The notes beneath the pieces were generated by a model, which saw nothing but the letters and a program-made list of their open reading frames with translations, had not been told where the DNA came from and ran no database searches. A stretch of DNA of 50,327 nt, from the NCBI GenBank assembly GCA_948466335.1, contig CAOKAE010000012.1, forward strand, positions 1 through 50,327. The letters are read 5' to 3'. This DNA comes from an uncultured Coriobacteriia bacterium. GTDB taxonomy: Bacteria; Actinomycetota; Coriobacteriia; Coriobacteriales; QAMH01. Each line of letters opens with the position of its first letter. The stretch's first letter is position 1. This document shows positions 23,336 through 32,217 of the stretch, one piece after another. Position numbers and translations under genes: made by a program.

Positions 23336-25015
23336 CTAATCCCTCTTCAATTTTCGGTACACACGATGCGGACGGGAGGCAACTTCGCCCAGACGCTCGA
23401 CGCGATTCTTCTGGTACGAGTCAAAGTTGCCCTCGAACCAGTACCAGGCACCCGGATTCTCGTCGGTGCCCTCCCAGGCGAGTATGTGCGTCGCGATCCT
23501 ATCGAGGAACCAGCGGTCGTGACTCGTGATGACCGCGCAGCCCGAGAACGCGAGCAGCGCCTCCTCGAGACTTGCGAGCGTCTCGGTATCCAGGTCGTTC
23601 GTGGGCTCGTCGAGGAGCAGCAGATTGCCGCCCTGCTTGAGCGTGAGGGCGAGGTTGAGACGGTTGCGCTCGCCACCCGAGAGCACCCCGGCGGGTTTGC
23701 TCTGGTCCTGGCCCTTGAAGCCGAACCCCGCCACGTAGGCACGGCTCGGCACCTCGGTCTCGCCCACCTGGATGATGTCCAGGCCGTCGGAGACGACCTC
23801 CCAGAGCGACTTGTCGGGGTCTATGCCGGCACGGTTCTGGTCCACGTAGGCGATCTTGACGGTCTCGCCGATGTCGAGGGTGCCTTCGCTCGGCTCCTCC
23901 AGGCCGACGATGCACTTGAAGAGCGTCGTCTTGCCCACGCCGTTGGGACCGATGATGCCGACGATGCCGTTGCGCGGCAGCTCGAAGGACAGGTCGTCGA
24001 TGAGCACGCGATCGCCAAAGGACTTGCTCAGGTGGTCGGCAACAAGCACCTTGTTGCCCAATCGCGGACCAGGGGAAATGTGGATGTCGGTGAAGTCGAC
24101 CTTCTTCATGGAACGCGCCTCGGCGTCCATCTGCTCGTAGCGCTCGAGACGCGCCTTGCTCTTGGCTTGGCGTGCCTTGGGGCTCGAACGCACCCATTCG
24201 AGCTCGCGCTCGAGCTTCTTGGCGAGCTTGGCCTCCTGCTGTCCCTGCGCCTCGAGGCGCGCAGCCTTGGTTTCGAGGTAGGTGGAATAGTTGCCCTTGT
24301 AGGGATAGAGATGCCCGCGATCGACCTCGCAGATCCACTCCGCGACGTTGTCGAGGAAGTAGCGGTCGTGAGTCACGGCGAGCACGGCGCCTTCGTAGCG
24401 CTTCAGGAACTGCTCGAGCCAGAGCACGGACTCGGCGTCGAGATGGTTGGTCGGCTCGTCGAGGAGCAAAAGATCCGGAGCCTCTAACAGGAGCCTGCAA
24501 AGTGCGACGCGCCTGCGCTCGCCTCCGGAAAGGACTTTGACAGGTGCCTCTGGATCTGGCAGCTGCAGGGCGTCCATGGCTTGGGTGAGTTGGCTGTCGA
24601 GATCCCATCCGTCGCCCGCGTCGATCTCGTCCTGAAGCTTGCCCATCTCCTCCATGAGGGCATCGAAATCGGCATCAGGGTCGGCCATCTCGGCGGAAAC
24701 CTGGTTGAAGCGCTCGATCTTCGCGAGCATGTCGCCAAAGGCGAGGCGCACGTTCTCGATGACGGTCTTGTCATCGTCGAGTTCCGGTTCCTGCTGGAGG
24801 ATGCCGACGGTATAGCCGGGCGTGAGTTTGGCGTCGCCATTGCTCACGTCCTCGAGGCCCGCCATGATTTTGAGAAGGGTCGACTTGCCCATTCCGTTGG
24901 GTCCCACGACGCCAATCTTGGCCCCCGGATAGAAACTCAACGTCACTTCGTCCAAAATGACCTTGTTTCCATGAGCCTTGCGTGCGTCGTGCATTTGGTA
25001 GATGAACTCGGGCAT
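23336..25015 (-). CDS. ettA: ABC-F translation factor EttA
   Basis: A 559-residue soluble ABC-F protein, the energy-dependent translational throttle that binds the ribosomal E site and couples elongation to ATP/ADP levels. Two ABC domains: first with GPNGMGKST (~39-47), LSGGERRRVALCRLLL and LLLLDEPTNHLD; second with GPNGVGKTT, LSGGERNRLNLALTL and LLLLDEPTNDLD. Between them is the charged PtIM linker (~245-315, KLAKKLERELEWVRSSPKARQ) that interacts with the P-site tRNA, and the arm insertion expected of EttA is present in the first domain. No membrane segment exists, which separates it from transporters. ATG at 25015 is preceded by AGGGGAAGGGA. It is transcribed alone. Confidence 0.95.
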   Translation of the reverse strand: MPEFIYQMHDARKAHGNKVILDEVTLSFYPGAKIGVVGPNGMGKSTLLKIMAGLEDVSNGDAKLTPGYTVGILQQEPELDDDKTVIENVRLAFGDMLAKIERFNQVSAEMADPDADFDALMEEMGKLQDEIDAGDGWDLDSQLTQAMDALQLPDPEAPVKVLSGGERRRVALCRLLLEAPDLLLLDEPTNHLDAESVLWLEQFLKRYEGAVLAVTHDRYFLDNVAEWICEVDRGHLYPYKGNYSTYLETKAARLEAQGQQEAKLAKKLERELEWVRSSPKARQAKSKARLERYEQMDAEARSMKKVDFTDIHISPGPRLGNKVLVADHLSKSFGDRVLIDDLSFELPRNGIVGIIGPNGVGKTTLFKCIVGLEEPSEGTLDIGETVKIAYVDQNRAGIDPDKSLWEVVSDGLDIIQVGETEVPSRAYVAGFGFKGQDQSKPAGVLSGGERNRLNLALTLKQGGNLLLLDEPTNDLDTETLASLEEALLAFSGCAVITSHDRWFLDRIATHILAWEGTDENPGAWYWFEGNFDSYQKNRVERLGEVASRPHRVYRKLKRD

Positions 25016-25131
25016 GGACGTCCCTTCCCCTCGCTGCCAGCAGCTTCAATCGTTATCTCCCCCATTCTCTCATAACACGCCCCTTTCTTACCCGACAGCG
25101 CGATATTGGCAAGTCCTGTCCTCGATTGGCC

Positions 25132-25155
25132 GAGGGTCTGTCCCCCGGCTGTCAC
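25132..25155. repeat. GGGTCTGTCCCCC-type repeat, isolated copy
   Basis: GAGGGTCTGTCCCCCGGCTG followed by TCACA, in the gap between ettA and the transglutaminase-like gene. The same sentence occurs four times at 30664-31003. Confidence 0.65.
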
Positions 25156-25210
25156 AGACCCGCTAATCGAGACGTTGCGAACGCGTCACGGATACGCCAT
25201 ACGCGTCTTC

Positions 25211-25216
25211 TATAAT
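25211..25216 (+). promoter_or_regulatory. -10-like TATAAT before the transglutaminase-like gene
   Basis: A consensus TATAAT sits 40 bases before the chosen GTG start. No good -35 is seen at 16-18 bases, so this is tentative. Confidence 0.35.
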
Positions 25217-25255
25217 GGCACGATGCATATACGGCTTTGCGTTCGAGGGAGCGCC

Positions 25256-26344
25256 GTGGCACGTCGAAAAGCGCATATCACGAGGCTGATCGGGACATGC
25301 TTTGCCATGCTCGCGCTCCTCGCGCTCTTCGTGCTCGCCGCCTGCGGCTGCAGCATTCCGGACGAGAGCGACACCCCCGCCTCGTCGAAGTCCGCAAATG
25401 CCTCGAGCGTCCTCGACTCCGCCGAGAACGCGAACGACGAGGCCCAGGCATCGGCCGCCCAGCAACAGGCGGCACAAGCCGGACAGCAGGCACAGGCGAC
25501 CGCCGCATCCGGCTCCGAGACCATCTCCGGCGCCGCCTTCAACCCCCCGTCCTCGGTACGTGGCGTGTCCTTCGACGCGGGCGCCGCGGTGCAGGGCCCG
25601 GACTGCGCCATCGACCTGTCCCATGTGGCGCAGGGCTACGCGGCCGCCACGGGCACGAGCGCCGCGCGGCTCAAGCTCCAGGTCAAATGCGGCGACGGCA
25701 GCTACAACTACGACATGCCCACCGACGGGTCGCCCATCTTCGTTCCCATGAACATGGGCAACGGCACCTACACTCTGCGCGTCATGCAGAACACGAGCGG
25801 CTCGAACTACGTCGAGCTCCTGTCCGCCAGCGCCAACGTGGGCCTGGACTCCCCCTTCGAGCCCTACCTGCGCCCCAACGTCTACTGCAGCTTCGGCGAC
25901 GGCAGCGCCGCGGTGCGCAAGGCCCGCGAGCTCACGGCTGGTTGCGCCACGCAGGCAGAGGCCCTGCGCGCGATCTGCCTCTACATCGTGGACAACGTCT
26001 CCTACGACAACGCCAAGGCCGAACGCCTGTCCTCGGCCTCCGGCTACGTTCCCAACCCGGACGCCACGCTGTCGTCGATGAGCGGCATCTGCTTCGACTA
26101 CGCCGCGCTCGGCGCCGCCATGCTGCGCAGCGTCGGCATCCCGACGCGCATCGTCACCGGCTACGTCTCGCCCAACGGCTTCTACCACGCGTGGATCATG
26201 GTCCACATCGACGGCACCTGGCACACGGTCCAGTTCTCGGTCAATCCCGGCGAATGGTCGCGCGTCGACCTCACCTTCGCCTCGACGGGCGGGGGCGCCT
26301 TCGTCGGCGACGGCGTGGGATACCAGGACCGCTACGTGTATTAA
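25256..26344 (+). CDS. Transglutaminase-like lipoprotein
   Basis: A 362-residue predicted lipoprotein. A basic start and hydrophobic stretch end in LFVLAAC (Cys ~30), then a Ser/Ala/Gln-rich linker (~35-90), a beta-type domain (~105-215) and a transglutaminase/protease-like core. The catalytic triad is readable: Cys279 in GICFDYAALGAAML, His311 in FYHAWIMV and Asp338 in EWSRVDLTF. The His-Asp spacing is longer than usual because of an extra GTWHTVQFSVNP segment. Such exported proteins cleave or crosslink surface proteins or peptides. GTG at 25256 has GAGGGAG four bases upstream; an ATG at 25223 is in frame but has no ribosome-binding site. It lies 70 bases before the pilus operon, so action on the cell surface or pili is possible. 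Confidence 0.8.
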   Translation: MARRKAHITRLIGTCFAMLALLALFVLAACGCSIPDESDTPASSKSANASSVLDSAENANDEAQASAAQQQAAQAGQQAQATAASGSETISGAAFNPPSSVRGVSFDAGAAVQGPDCAIDLSHVAQGYAAATGTSAARLKLQVKCGDGSYNYDMPTDGSPIFVPMNMGNGTYTLRVMQNTSGSNYVELLSASANVGLDSPFEPYLRPNVYCSFGDGSAAVRKARELTAGCATQAEALRAICLYIVDNVSYDNAKAERLSSASGYVPNPDATLSSMSGICFDYAALGAAMLRSVGIPTRIVTGYVSPNGFYHAWIMVHIDGTWHTVQFSVNPGEWSRVDLTFASTGGGAFVGDGVGYQDRYVY

Positions 26345-26373
26345 CCGGCACTGTGATAGACACGGGGATGTAC

Positions 26374-26379
26374 TAGAAT
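26374..26379 (+). promoter_or_regulatory. Possible promoter of the type IV pilus operon
   Basis: TAGAAT with TGTGAT-like sequence 16 bases upstream, 36 bases before the first gene. The -35 match is poor. Confidence 0.3.
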
Positions 26380-26414
26380 GAACGTCACGCTAGACGAGGG
26401 ATGCGAGGAGAACA

Positions 26415-27467
26415 ATGGCAGCTAAACTGCTCGAGAGCGGCGCGCTTTCCGCCTTCTGCGGAAGCGTCGCGACCATGCTCAGCGCGGGCATGCAGGTCGA
26501 CGAGGCCGTGCACCTGCTCGCGGAGAACCGACAGGGCTCGCGCTTCAGGCAGGTCTGCGACCAGATCTACCGCGGCCTCATCGCCGGCGAATCCCTCTCG
26601 GCCTCCATGAACGCCACCGGCGCCTTCCCACGGCACACCATCGACATGGTCGCGACGGGCGAGCAATCGGGTCGCCTCGAGCCGGTGCTGCGCACGCTGG
26701 ACGTCTACTACAGCGAGGAGGACCGCACCTTCCAGAAGATCCGCAGCTCGGTGGGCTACCCGGCCGCCCTGCTGTGCATCATGGCCGTCATCCTGGCCGT
26801 GACCGTCGTCGTCATCCTCCCCGTGTTCACGAACGTCTACGAGTCCATGGCCGGCTCGCTCACCGCGGGATTCTCGGGCATGGGCTTCGTCTCCATCGTC
26901 ATCGGCTGGGTCGCCTTCGGCATCACGGTCGTCTGCGCGCTCTTCGCCATCTACCTCGCCATCTCGAGCCGCACGCAAAACGGGCGCGAACGCGTCCTGG
27001 CGCTGTTCGGCCACATCGGCTCCACCAAGCTGGCCATGTACCAGCTCGCGCTCTCGCGCTTCACCTCGGCTCTGGCCACCTACATCGCCGCCGGCATCAC
27101 AACCGAGACGGCCATGGAGCAGGCCATGCAGACGGTGCACCACAAGAAGCTGAGGCGTCGCCTGGAGCGCACGCTTTCGGCCATGGAGAACCTCGAGAAC
27201 CCGCGCAGCCTCCCGCAGGCCATCGCCGAAAACGAGGTCCTCGACCCGCTCTACGCGCACATGCTCACCGTGGGCGCCCATGCCGGCAGCATCGACGACG
27301 TGCTCATGAGCATGTCCGACATGCTCTTCGACGACGCCACGCTGCAGCTCGACCGTGCGCTGGACCGCATCGAGCCGATGCTTGCCGCGCTGCTCACCAT
27401 CGCGGTGGGCGCGACGCTCGTCTCGGTCATGCTCCCGCTCATCGGCATCATGGGATCGATCGGCTAG
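26415..27467 (+). CDS. pilC: Type IV pilus / type II secretion inner-membrane protein (PilC/GspF)
   Basis: A 350-residue T2SS-F family platform protein that couples pilus assembly to the cytoplasmic ATPase. Two repeats of the four-helix cytoplasmic domain (~5-120 and ~215-320) alternate with hydrophobic segments (~120-145, 155-190, 325-348). Family features: ESLSASMNATGAFPRHTIDMVATGEQSGRLEPVL and its second copy MLTVGAHAGSIDDVLMSMS, with the G-E/A-x-S/G-G spacing. ATG at 26415 is preceded by GAGGAGAACA. It opens a six-gene operon that ends with pilT. At 350 residues it is slightly shorter than many PilC proteins (~400), lacking part of the N-terminal extension. Confidence 0.9.
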   Translation: MAAKLLESGALSAFCGSVATMLSAGMQVDEAVHLLAENRQGSRFRQVCDQIYRGLIAGESLSASMNATGAFPRHTIDMVATGEQSGRLEPVLRTLDVYYSEEDRTFQKIRSSVGYPAALLCIMAVILAVTVVVILPVFTNVYESMAGSLTAGFSGMGFVSIVIGWVAFGITVVCALFAIYLAISSRTQNGRERVLALFGHIGSTKLAMYQLALSRFTSALATYIAAGITTETAMEQAMQTVHHKKLRRRLERTLSAMENLENPRSLPQAIAENEVLDPLYAHMLTVGAHAGSIDDVLMSMSDMLFDDATLQLDRALDRIEPMLAALLTIAVGATLVSVMLPLIGIMGSIG

Positions 27468-27480
27468 GACGAGGACAGGC

Positions 27481-27807
27481 ATGTATCACGAGCGCACACA
27501 ATCAGAGGTCAGGGCACGCCGCCTACGCGGTGTCGTCGTGACGCTCGTGGTGCTCGTCATCATGGCCGCCATCGTGGTGGGCGTGCTCGCCTTCCAGAAG
27601 ACGGCCCGCGAGCAGGGCGCGACGTCCATTCGCGAGTCGATCCTGGCGACGGCCATGCAGTGCTACGCGATCGAGGGGTCCTATCCCGCGTCGCTGGCCC
27701 ATCTCGAGGACGTCTACGGCCTCACGGTCAACCATCACGACTACGTCATCAACTACGAGTGGTTCGCTGACAACGTGCCCCCGAGCGTGGCGGTGAGTGT
27801 CCGATGA
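27481..27807 (+). CDS. Small pseudopilin-like membrane protein
   Basis: A 108-residue protein with a basic N-terminus, one membrane helix (~18-40) and an exposed C-terminal part. The latter contains GSYPASLAHLEDVYGL and ends in a proline-containing motif, as in minor pilins where an Ala/Thr-rich helix leads into a short globular domain. A classical prepilin cleavage site (G-F-T-L-x-E) is not present. ATG at 27481 has GAGGACAGG upstream and starts 14 bases after pilC, and its end overlaps the next start by four bases (ATGA). The role is inferred from operon context. Confidence 0.7.
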   Translation: MYHERTQSEVRARRLRGVVVTLVVLVIMAAIVVGVLAFQKTAREQGATSIRESILATAMQCYAIEGSYPASLAHLEDVYGLTVNHHDYVINYEWFADNVPPSVAVSVR

Positions 27808-28319
27808 ACCAGCGTAACACCGACATTCTCAACGCATTGACTACGATACGGTCTGAAAAGCCCGAAAAACGGCGCCGAAATTATTTCGCCCCATTGCTTA
27901 TGTTGGTCTTCCTGGCCATATTGCTCATGGCCCTCGTCACGGGTGTCACGATCTACAAGGAGGTCGCCGACATCCAGCTCTCGACCAACGAGGGGCGTCT
28001 GGGTAAGCAGCTCATCGGCAACACCATCCGCGCGCGCGACGGCGCCGACGCCGTGCGCATCGGCGTTGGTCCCGAGGGCCCCTCGCTCGTGCTCGTCGAG
28101 TACCTCGACACGGGTACCTACGAGACGCGTATCTACCTCATAAACGATGCGATTGTCGAGGAATACGCCGTTTCGGGTACCCCCTATGACGCTAGTAGAG
28201 CCGTCAAATTGGCGGATTCGTCCAAGTTAGTCTTCTCGTACCAAGACGGTTTGCTCACGGTCGAGACCGATCAAGGCACCACGGAAGTGGCGCTGCGCTC
28301 GATGCAGGGAGACGGCTGA
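27804..28319 (+). CDS. DUF4860-like pilus-operon protein
   Basis: A 171-residue protein with a charged cytoplasmic start (RSEKPEKRRRNYF), one membrane helix (~28-50) and a ~115-residue extracytoplasmic domain of beta strands. It ends in LVFSYQDGLLTVETDQGTTEVALRS. The pattern resembles DUF4860 proteins, which occur beside pilus genes in this bacterial class. It overlaps both neighbours (ATGA at the start, TGATG at the end), so it is translated as part of the unit. A structural or minor-pilin role is likely but not shown. Confidence 0.7.
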   Translation: MNQRNTDILNALTTIRSEKPEKRRRNYFAPLLMLVFLAILLMALVTGVTIYKEVADIQLSTNEGRLGKQLIGNTIRARDGADAVRIGVGPEGPSLVLVEYLDTGTYETRIYLINDAIVEEYAVSGTPYDASRAVKLADSSKLVFSYQDGLLTVETDQGTTEVALRSMQGDG

Positions 28320-28717
28320 TGGGCATGCACTCGACATCCATGGGGCAACGTCACGGACTGCGCCGCACGCGCAAGGGCAGCCGCGCCTTCATCGTCGAGG
28401 CGCTCATCCTCTTCGTCTTCCTCGTCGCCACCCTCGCCATCGTCTCGCAGCTCTTCTTCGCCTCGGCAAGCCAGGTCCAAAAGAGCCTCGAGCTCGAGCG
28501 CGCGGTGACCGTCGCCGCCAACACCGCCGAGCGCTTCTCGGCCAACCCCGCGAGCACCGAGCTCGACGGCACGGCCGACGGCCTGTCGGTGCGTTGCGCG
28601 ATCACGCCGCAGTTCACGTCAACCGGCACCCTCTACAAGGCCACGATCATCGTCTCCAACGAGGTCGAGGACATCTACACGCTGACCACGGCGCGCTACG
28701 TGAGCGAGGTGAGCTGA
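28319..28717 (+). CDS. Minor prepilin-like protein
   Basis: A 132-residue protein with a strongly basic N-terminus and a hydrophobic helix (~23-45) beginning KGSRAFIVEALILFVFLV. This resembles a prepilin N-terminus with the fifth-position Glu of mature pilins (AFIVE), but the residue before it is Arg where Gly is usual. An amphipathic stretch (~46-70) and a beta-type end follow. The start overlaps the previous stop (TGATG), and its own stop overlaps the next start. It is a good candidate for a minor pilin; processing by a prepilin peptidase would need the non-standard site. Confidence 0.7.
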   Translation: MGMHSTSMGQRHGLRRTRKGSRAFIVEALILFVFLVATLAIVSQLFFASASQVQKSLELERAVTVAANTAERFSANPASTELDGTADGLSVRCAITPQFTSTGTLYKATIIVSNEVEDIYTLTTARYVSEVS

Positions 28718-29367
28718 TGAACGAGTCGCAGTCGTCCGTGCGCATCGGTCCCATCTCGCTGTTCGCCCTCATCGCGGTGATCTGCCTCGCCACGCTGGCC
28801 GTGCTCTCCATCACCACGGCAAACGCCAGCTATCGCCTCACGACGCTGCAGGCCGACTCCATGGCGCAGCAGTACCAGGCCGAAATCGCCGCCCAGAACT
28901 TCCTGGCCCGCATCGACGCCCGCTACGCCGACGCCACGAGCGCCGCGACGCGCGCGGCCCAGAGGGCGGCGGCCGAGAAGGAGGCGGCCGAGATCGCGGC
29001 CCGCGTGAACCCGGACGCCGCGACCGGCACCGCAACGACGGGGACGGCCACGGGCGATACGACGACGAGCGACCCCGCCACGACCCCGGCCGACGCCGCG
29101 ACCGAGAACGCCGCCGTCGCCGCCGGCTCGCTCGCCGAGGCGCTGCCCGCAATCTGCGCCGAGGCAGCGGCGGCCACCGGTGACGTCATCGACGTTGCCG
29201 CGCAGCTCGACGGCTCGACCGTCACCGCACAGTTCACCTGCCCCAGCGGGCGCGTCCTCGACATCGAGGTCGAGCTCGGGCCGGGCGGGACCTATCGCAT
29301 CACCAAGTGGAACATGACCGCCAAGGTCAACACTGCCGAGACCGATACCCTTTGGTCGGGCATGTAA
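28717..29367 (+). CDS. Pilus-operon membrane protein with Thr/Ala-rich linker
   Basis: A 216-residue protein with a membrane helix (~10-36), a coiled-coil-like Ala/Glu stretch (~38-90), a Thr/Ala/Asp low-complexity linker (~95-135) and a C-terminal domain of about 75 residues ending in WSGM. The N-terminal helix plus extended linker suits a protein that reaches through the cell wall. TGATG overlap with the previous gene. No database family is recognised. It is followed after 65 bases by pilT, still on the same strand. Confidence 0.6.
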   Translation: MNESQSSVRIGPISLFALIAVICLATLAVLSITTANASYRLTTLQADSMAQQYQAEIAAQNFLARIDARYADATSAATRAAQRAAAEKEAAEIAARVNPDAATGTATTGTATGDTTTSDPATTPADAATENAAVAAGSLAEALPAICAEAAAATGDVIDVAAQLDGSTVTAQFTCPSGRVLDIEVELGPGGTYRITKWNMTAKVNTAETDTLWSGM

Positions 29368-29432
29368 GGAAGAGGACGATAGACAAGGCGGATGCACAGG
29401 GCGTTTGCCTTGCCCAAGGAAGGGAAAGGGCC

Positions 29433-30509
29433 ATGTTACTTTCGGAGCTCCTGAAGCAGATGATCGACCTGAAGGCGTCGGACATCTTCGTGGTGGCCGG
29501 GCTGCCGCTCACCTACAAGGTCAACGGACGGCAGGTGCGCATGGAGGGCGAGCCGCTCAAGCCCGAGAGCACGCGCACGGTCGTCGAGGCCATCTACGAG
29601 ATCGCCGGGCGCGACTTCAACGGGTTTCTCGCCAAGGACAACCTCGACGAGGACTTCTCGTTCGCGCTTCCCGGCATCGGCCGCTTCCGCGCCAACGTGT
29701 TTCGCCAGCGCGGTTCGCTGTCCGCGGTCATCCGCGTCATCCCCTTCGGTCTGCCTGATCCCGAGGAGCTGCACATCCCCGACAGCGTGCTCAAGCTCGC
29801 CGACCTCACCAAGGGCCTCGTGCTCGTCACCGGACCGGCCGGTTCCGGCAAGTCGACGACCCTGGCCTGCATCATCGACCGCATCAACCGCGAGCGCAAC
29901 CGCCACATCATCACGCTCGAGGACCCCATCGAGTACGTGCATCGCCACGAGAACTGCATCGTGACCCAGCGCGAGGTCCCCACCGACATCGCCACCTACG
30001 CCGAAGGCCTGCGCAGCGCCATGCGCGAGTCCCCGGACATCATCCTGCTGGGCGAGATGCGCGACGCCGAGACCATCGGCATCGCGATCACGGCGGCCGA
30101 GATGGCGCAGCTCATCTTCTCGACGCTGCACACCAACAGCGCGGCCGGCACCATCGACCGCATCATCGACGCCTTCCCCGCCGAGCAGCGCCACATGATC
30201 CGCATGCAGCTGTCCCTCGTGCTCCAGGCGGTGGTGAGCCAGCAGCTCGTCCCGGCCGTCGACGGCACGACGCTGCCGGTCTTCGAGATCATGGTGGCCA
30301 ACGCGGCCATCCGCAACCTCATCCGCGAGGAGAAGACCTACCAGATCGACTCGATCATCGCCGCCGGCGGACGCGAGGGCATGCGCACCATGGACCAGAG
30401 CCTGTTCGAGCTCGTCAAGGAGGGCAAGATCACGGCCGAGACGGCGTTGCGCCACAGCATCCACCCGTCGTCGCTGGAGCGTCGCATGGAGACCGAGGGC
30501 GTCAAGTAG
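29433..30509 (+). CDS. pilT: Type IV pilus retraction ATPase PilT
   Basis: A 358-residue hexameric secretion ATPase of the PilT group, which pulls pili back by disassembly. Walker A GPAGSGKS (134-141), Asp box (~160-170, TLEDPIEYVH), Walker B IILLGEMRDAET (203-214), His box STLHTNSAAGTIDRIIDAFP (230-249) and the AIRNLIRE motif (292-299), diagnostic for PilT/PilU over the extension ATPase PilB. ATG at 29433 follows a long AAGGAAGGGAAAGGG; upstream in-frame codons read through the previous intergenic DNA. It closes the operon and is followed by a strong terminator. No pilB, major pilin or prepilin peptidase is in the window. Confidence 0.93.
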   Translation: MLLSELLKQMIDLKASDIFVVAGLPLTYKVNGRQVRMEGEPLKPESTRTVVEAIYEIAGRDFNGFLAKDNLDEDFSFALPGIGRFRANVFRQRGSLSAVIRVIPFGLPDPEELHIPDSVLKLADLTKGLVLVTGPAGSGKSTTLACIIDRINRERNRHIITLEDPIEYVHRHENCIVTQREVPTDIATYAEGLRSAMRESPDIILLGEMRDAETIGIAITAAEMAQLIFSTLHTNSAAGTIDRIIDAFPAEQRHMIRMQLSLVLQAVVSQQLVPAVDGTTLPVFEIMVANAAIRNLIREEKTYQIDSIIAAGGREGMRTMDQSLFELVKEGKITAETALRHSIHPSSLERRMETEGVK

Positions 30510-30589
30510 GACGCCGAAAGCGGCATTGGAAGGACCGCGCGCCCGCGACGCGATATTTCGCCGTATAAGGCGTTTTAGGTTTAAAAACG

Positions 30590-30620
30590 AAGGGAGACCC
30601 GCATGGGGTCTCCCTTTTGC
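30590..30620 (+). terminator. Intrinsic terminator of the pilus operon
   Basis: AAGGGAGACCC-GCATG-GGGTCTCCCTTTT, a perfect 11-base stem ending in a T-run, 80 bases after pilT. Confidence 0.92.
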
Positions 30621-30663
30621 GTTACAGGGCAAAATAACGCGCCGAAATGCCGCGGGTGCGAAC

Positions 30664-31003
30664 GAGGGGACAGACCCTTGGGTGGCAGGAAGGCGATCGG
30701 GGGACAGACCCTTGGGTGGCAGGGCGGTGATTCGGCAGGCGACGGACGCGCCAGGCGAAGCCCGATTGCAGAAGCGAGGAAAACGCGAGGCGGTCTTGCG
30801 AGGACTATCTGAGCGCGCCGGTCTTGCGCGCGAGTTCCGCAGCAGTCGAGTGTTTTCGAGCTTCGGTTGCAATCGACTGGCGAGCCCGACGCGTCCGTCG
30901 CCTGCCGGGAAACCAGGGATTGGAACCAGGGGTCTGTCCCCCGATTGTCAGAGGGGACACGGCGAAGGGGACAAAGGAACGAGGGTCTGTCCCCCGGGTG
31001 TCA
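30664..31003. repeat. Four GGGGACAGACCC/GGGTCTGTCCCC repeats in opposed pairs
   Basis: Two copies read GGGGACAGACCCTTGGGTGG (30666-30685, 30700-30719) and two read the reverse (GGGTCTGTCCCCC at about 30930 and 30984). They flank a 173-base palindrome, so the whole ~340 bases can fold back on itself. A fifth copy stands alone at 25132. Confidence 0.7.
30734..30906. repeat. 173-base palindromic element
   Basis: Perfect 17-base arms GGCAGGCGACGGACGCG (30734-30750) and its reverse complement (30890-30906). They continue inward with matching GGC/GCC words and then CGATTGCA/TGCAATCG plus GAAGC/GCTTC. The centre contains GCGAGGACTATCTGAGCGCGC and GCGCGCGAGTTCCGCAG words, shared with the in-frame element in the ECF ATPase gene and with 18617-18650. 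No ORF inside. Confidence 0.75.
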
Positions 31004-31897
31004 ACGAGGGGTCGAAAATGGCATCGAGGCGCCAGAAAATCGCGAAAGAGAACGTTTGATTGGGTTTTACGGGCAGGATTACCGATATGCAGAATCTGTC
31101 TAGGATACGGCCAAAACAAGAGCTTTTGGAAGTTCGATTAGACGGCACCTGTTCAATGCATTTTAAGCACGCAAACAGCAAGCAAAATATAAATGCAGCT
31201 TATTGCATACACGAATTGCTTCATTTCGATAGGCACTTTACCTGCGGAAATAAAGAAGTTGCATGAAAGGTGACTTGACCACGACAGAGTAAGTACCTCA
31301 ATTAATTAAGAAATGAATAAGATACAAATTTTGACGAGCTTATTTTTGTTTCTTTTTCTATGCTTTATGTCGAATATTTCCAAATTGCAACTATGCATTT
31401 CATAGAGCTATATGGTCATTTGAACCGTCGTTTACTAGGACAATATCATTGTCATTGCGCCTATCTTCTTCATGGTCGCAGGATATAGCTCAAGGCAGCT
31501 TGATACACGATGATTTTTGATTTGTTTTCATGAGTCTGAGACACGCCGGGATGTTCTATGCGGAAGGCTTCTCTCATGAAGCCTCACGTCTCAAAATTGC
31601 ATCTTGTGATGCACTTATATAGACAGGCCTACTAAATGATTTGACTGAGTCCTCGTTTTCTGCCGTATGCTTCTAGAAAATGATCAATCAGACAAATTGT
31701 CTGCATGGTAATTATTATGTGTACCTGTTTAATATGTGGCATGGAATGATTTCTAGGTCTAGCAAAAGTTAGGTTAATTTATCCTATCGTTTATTAAATC
31801 AGTAGGTACCGATGAAATCTCTGAAGAGAGATCATTCTTTTCTTTGTGCATCAGTGTTTACATCCACAATTACTACTGGTTCCTCATGAATATTCTA

Positions 31898-32217
31898 ATT
31901 CAGCAATGTGTTGCATTATAAGAATACAGCTCATTTATTCATTCGAACAAGAAGTTATATACAGTTACCAGATGAAATAAGAGTCATATGTCTGTCTTAT
32001 TTTCCTCATGAGAAGAGCTTTAGATACATATGGTACCTATAAAAGATGTGAGTTTATCTAAAGAGTAGACAGAGGTCATAAATTTTATTACAGGATACCT
32101 GTATTTAATTCGAAGTATGATAGCTTCATCAAACGGTCCCCTACAAAGATTGTAAACGTCTTTCATTTCTTTAATGGGTCCTTATGATCTCATTTATTCA
32201 GCAATGTGCTGCATTAT
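31898..32217. repeat. Direct repeat pair ATTCAGCAATGTGYTGCATTAT
   Basis: The 22-base cores differ at one position and lie 298 bases apart (start to start); about 20 upstream bases are also alike. Each core contains a GCAATGTGYTGC near-palindrome like those after ettA. Confidence 0.5.

Noticed and set aside
30664-31003. CRISPR-like array from the repeated GGGGACAGACCC
   Set aside because: Only four copies in opposed directions with unequal spacing, and no cas gene; better explained as palindromic repeats.
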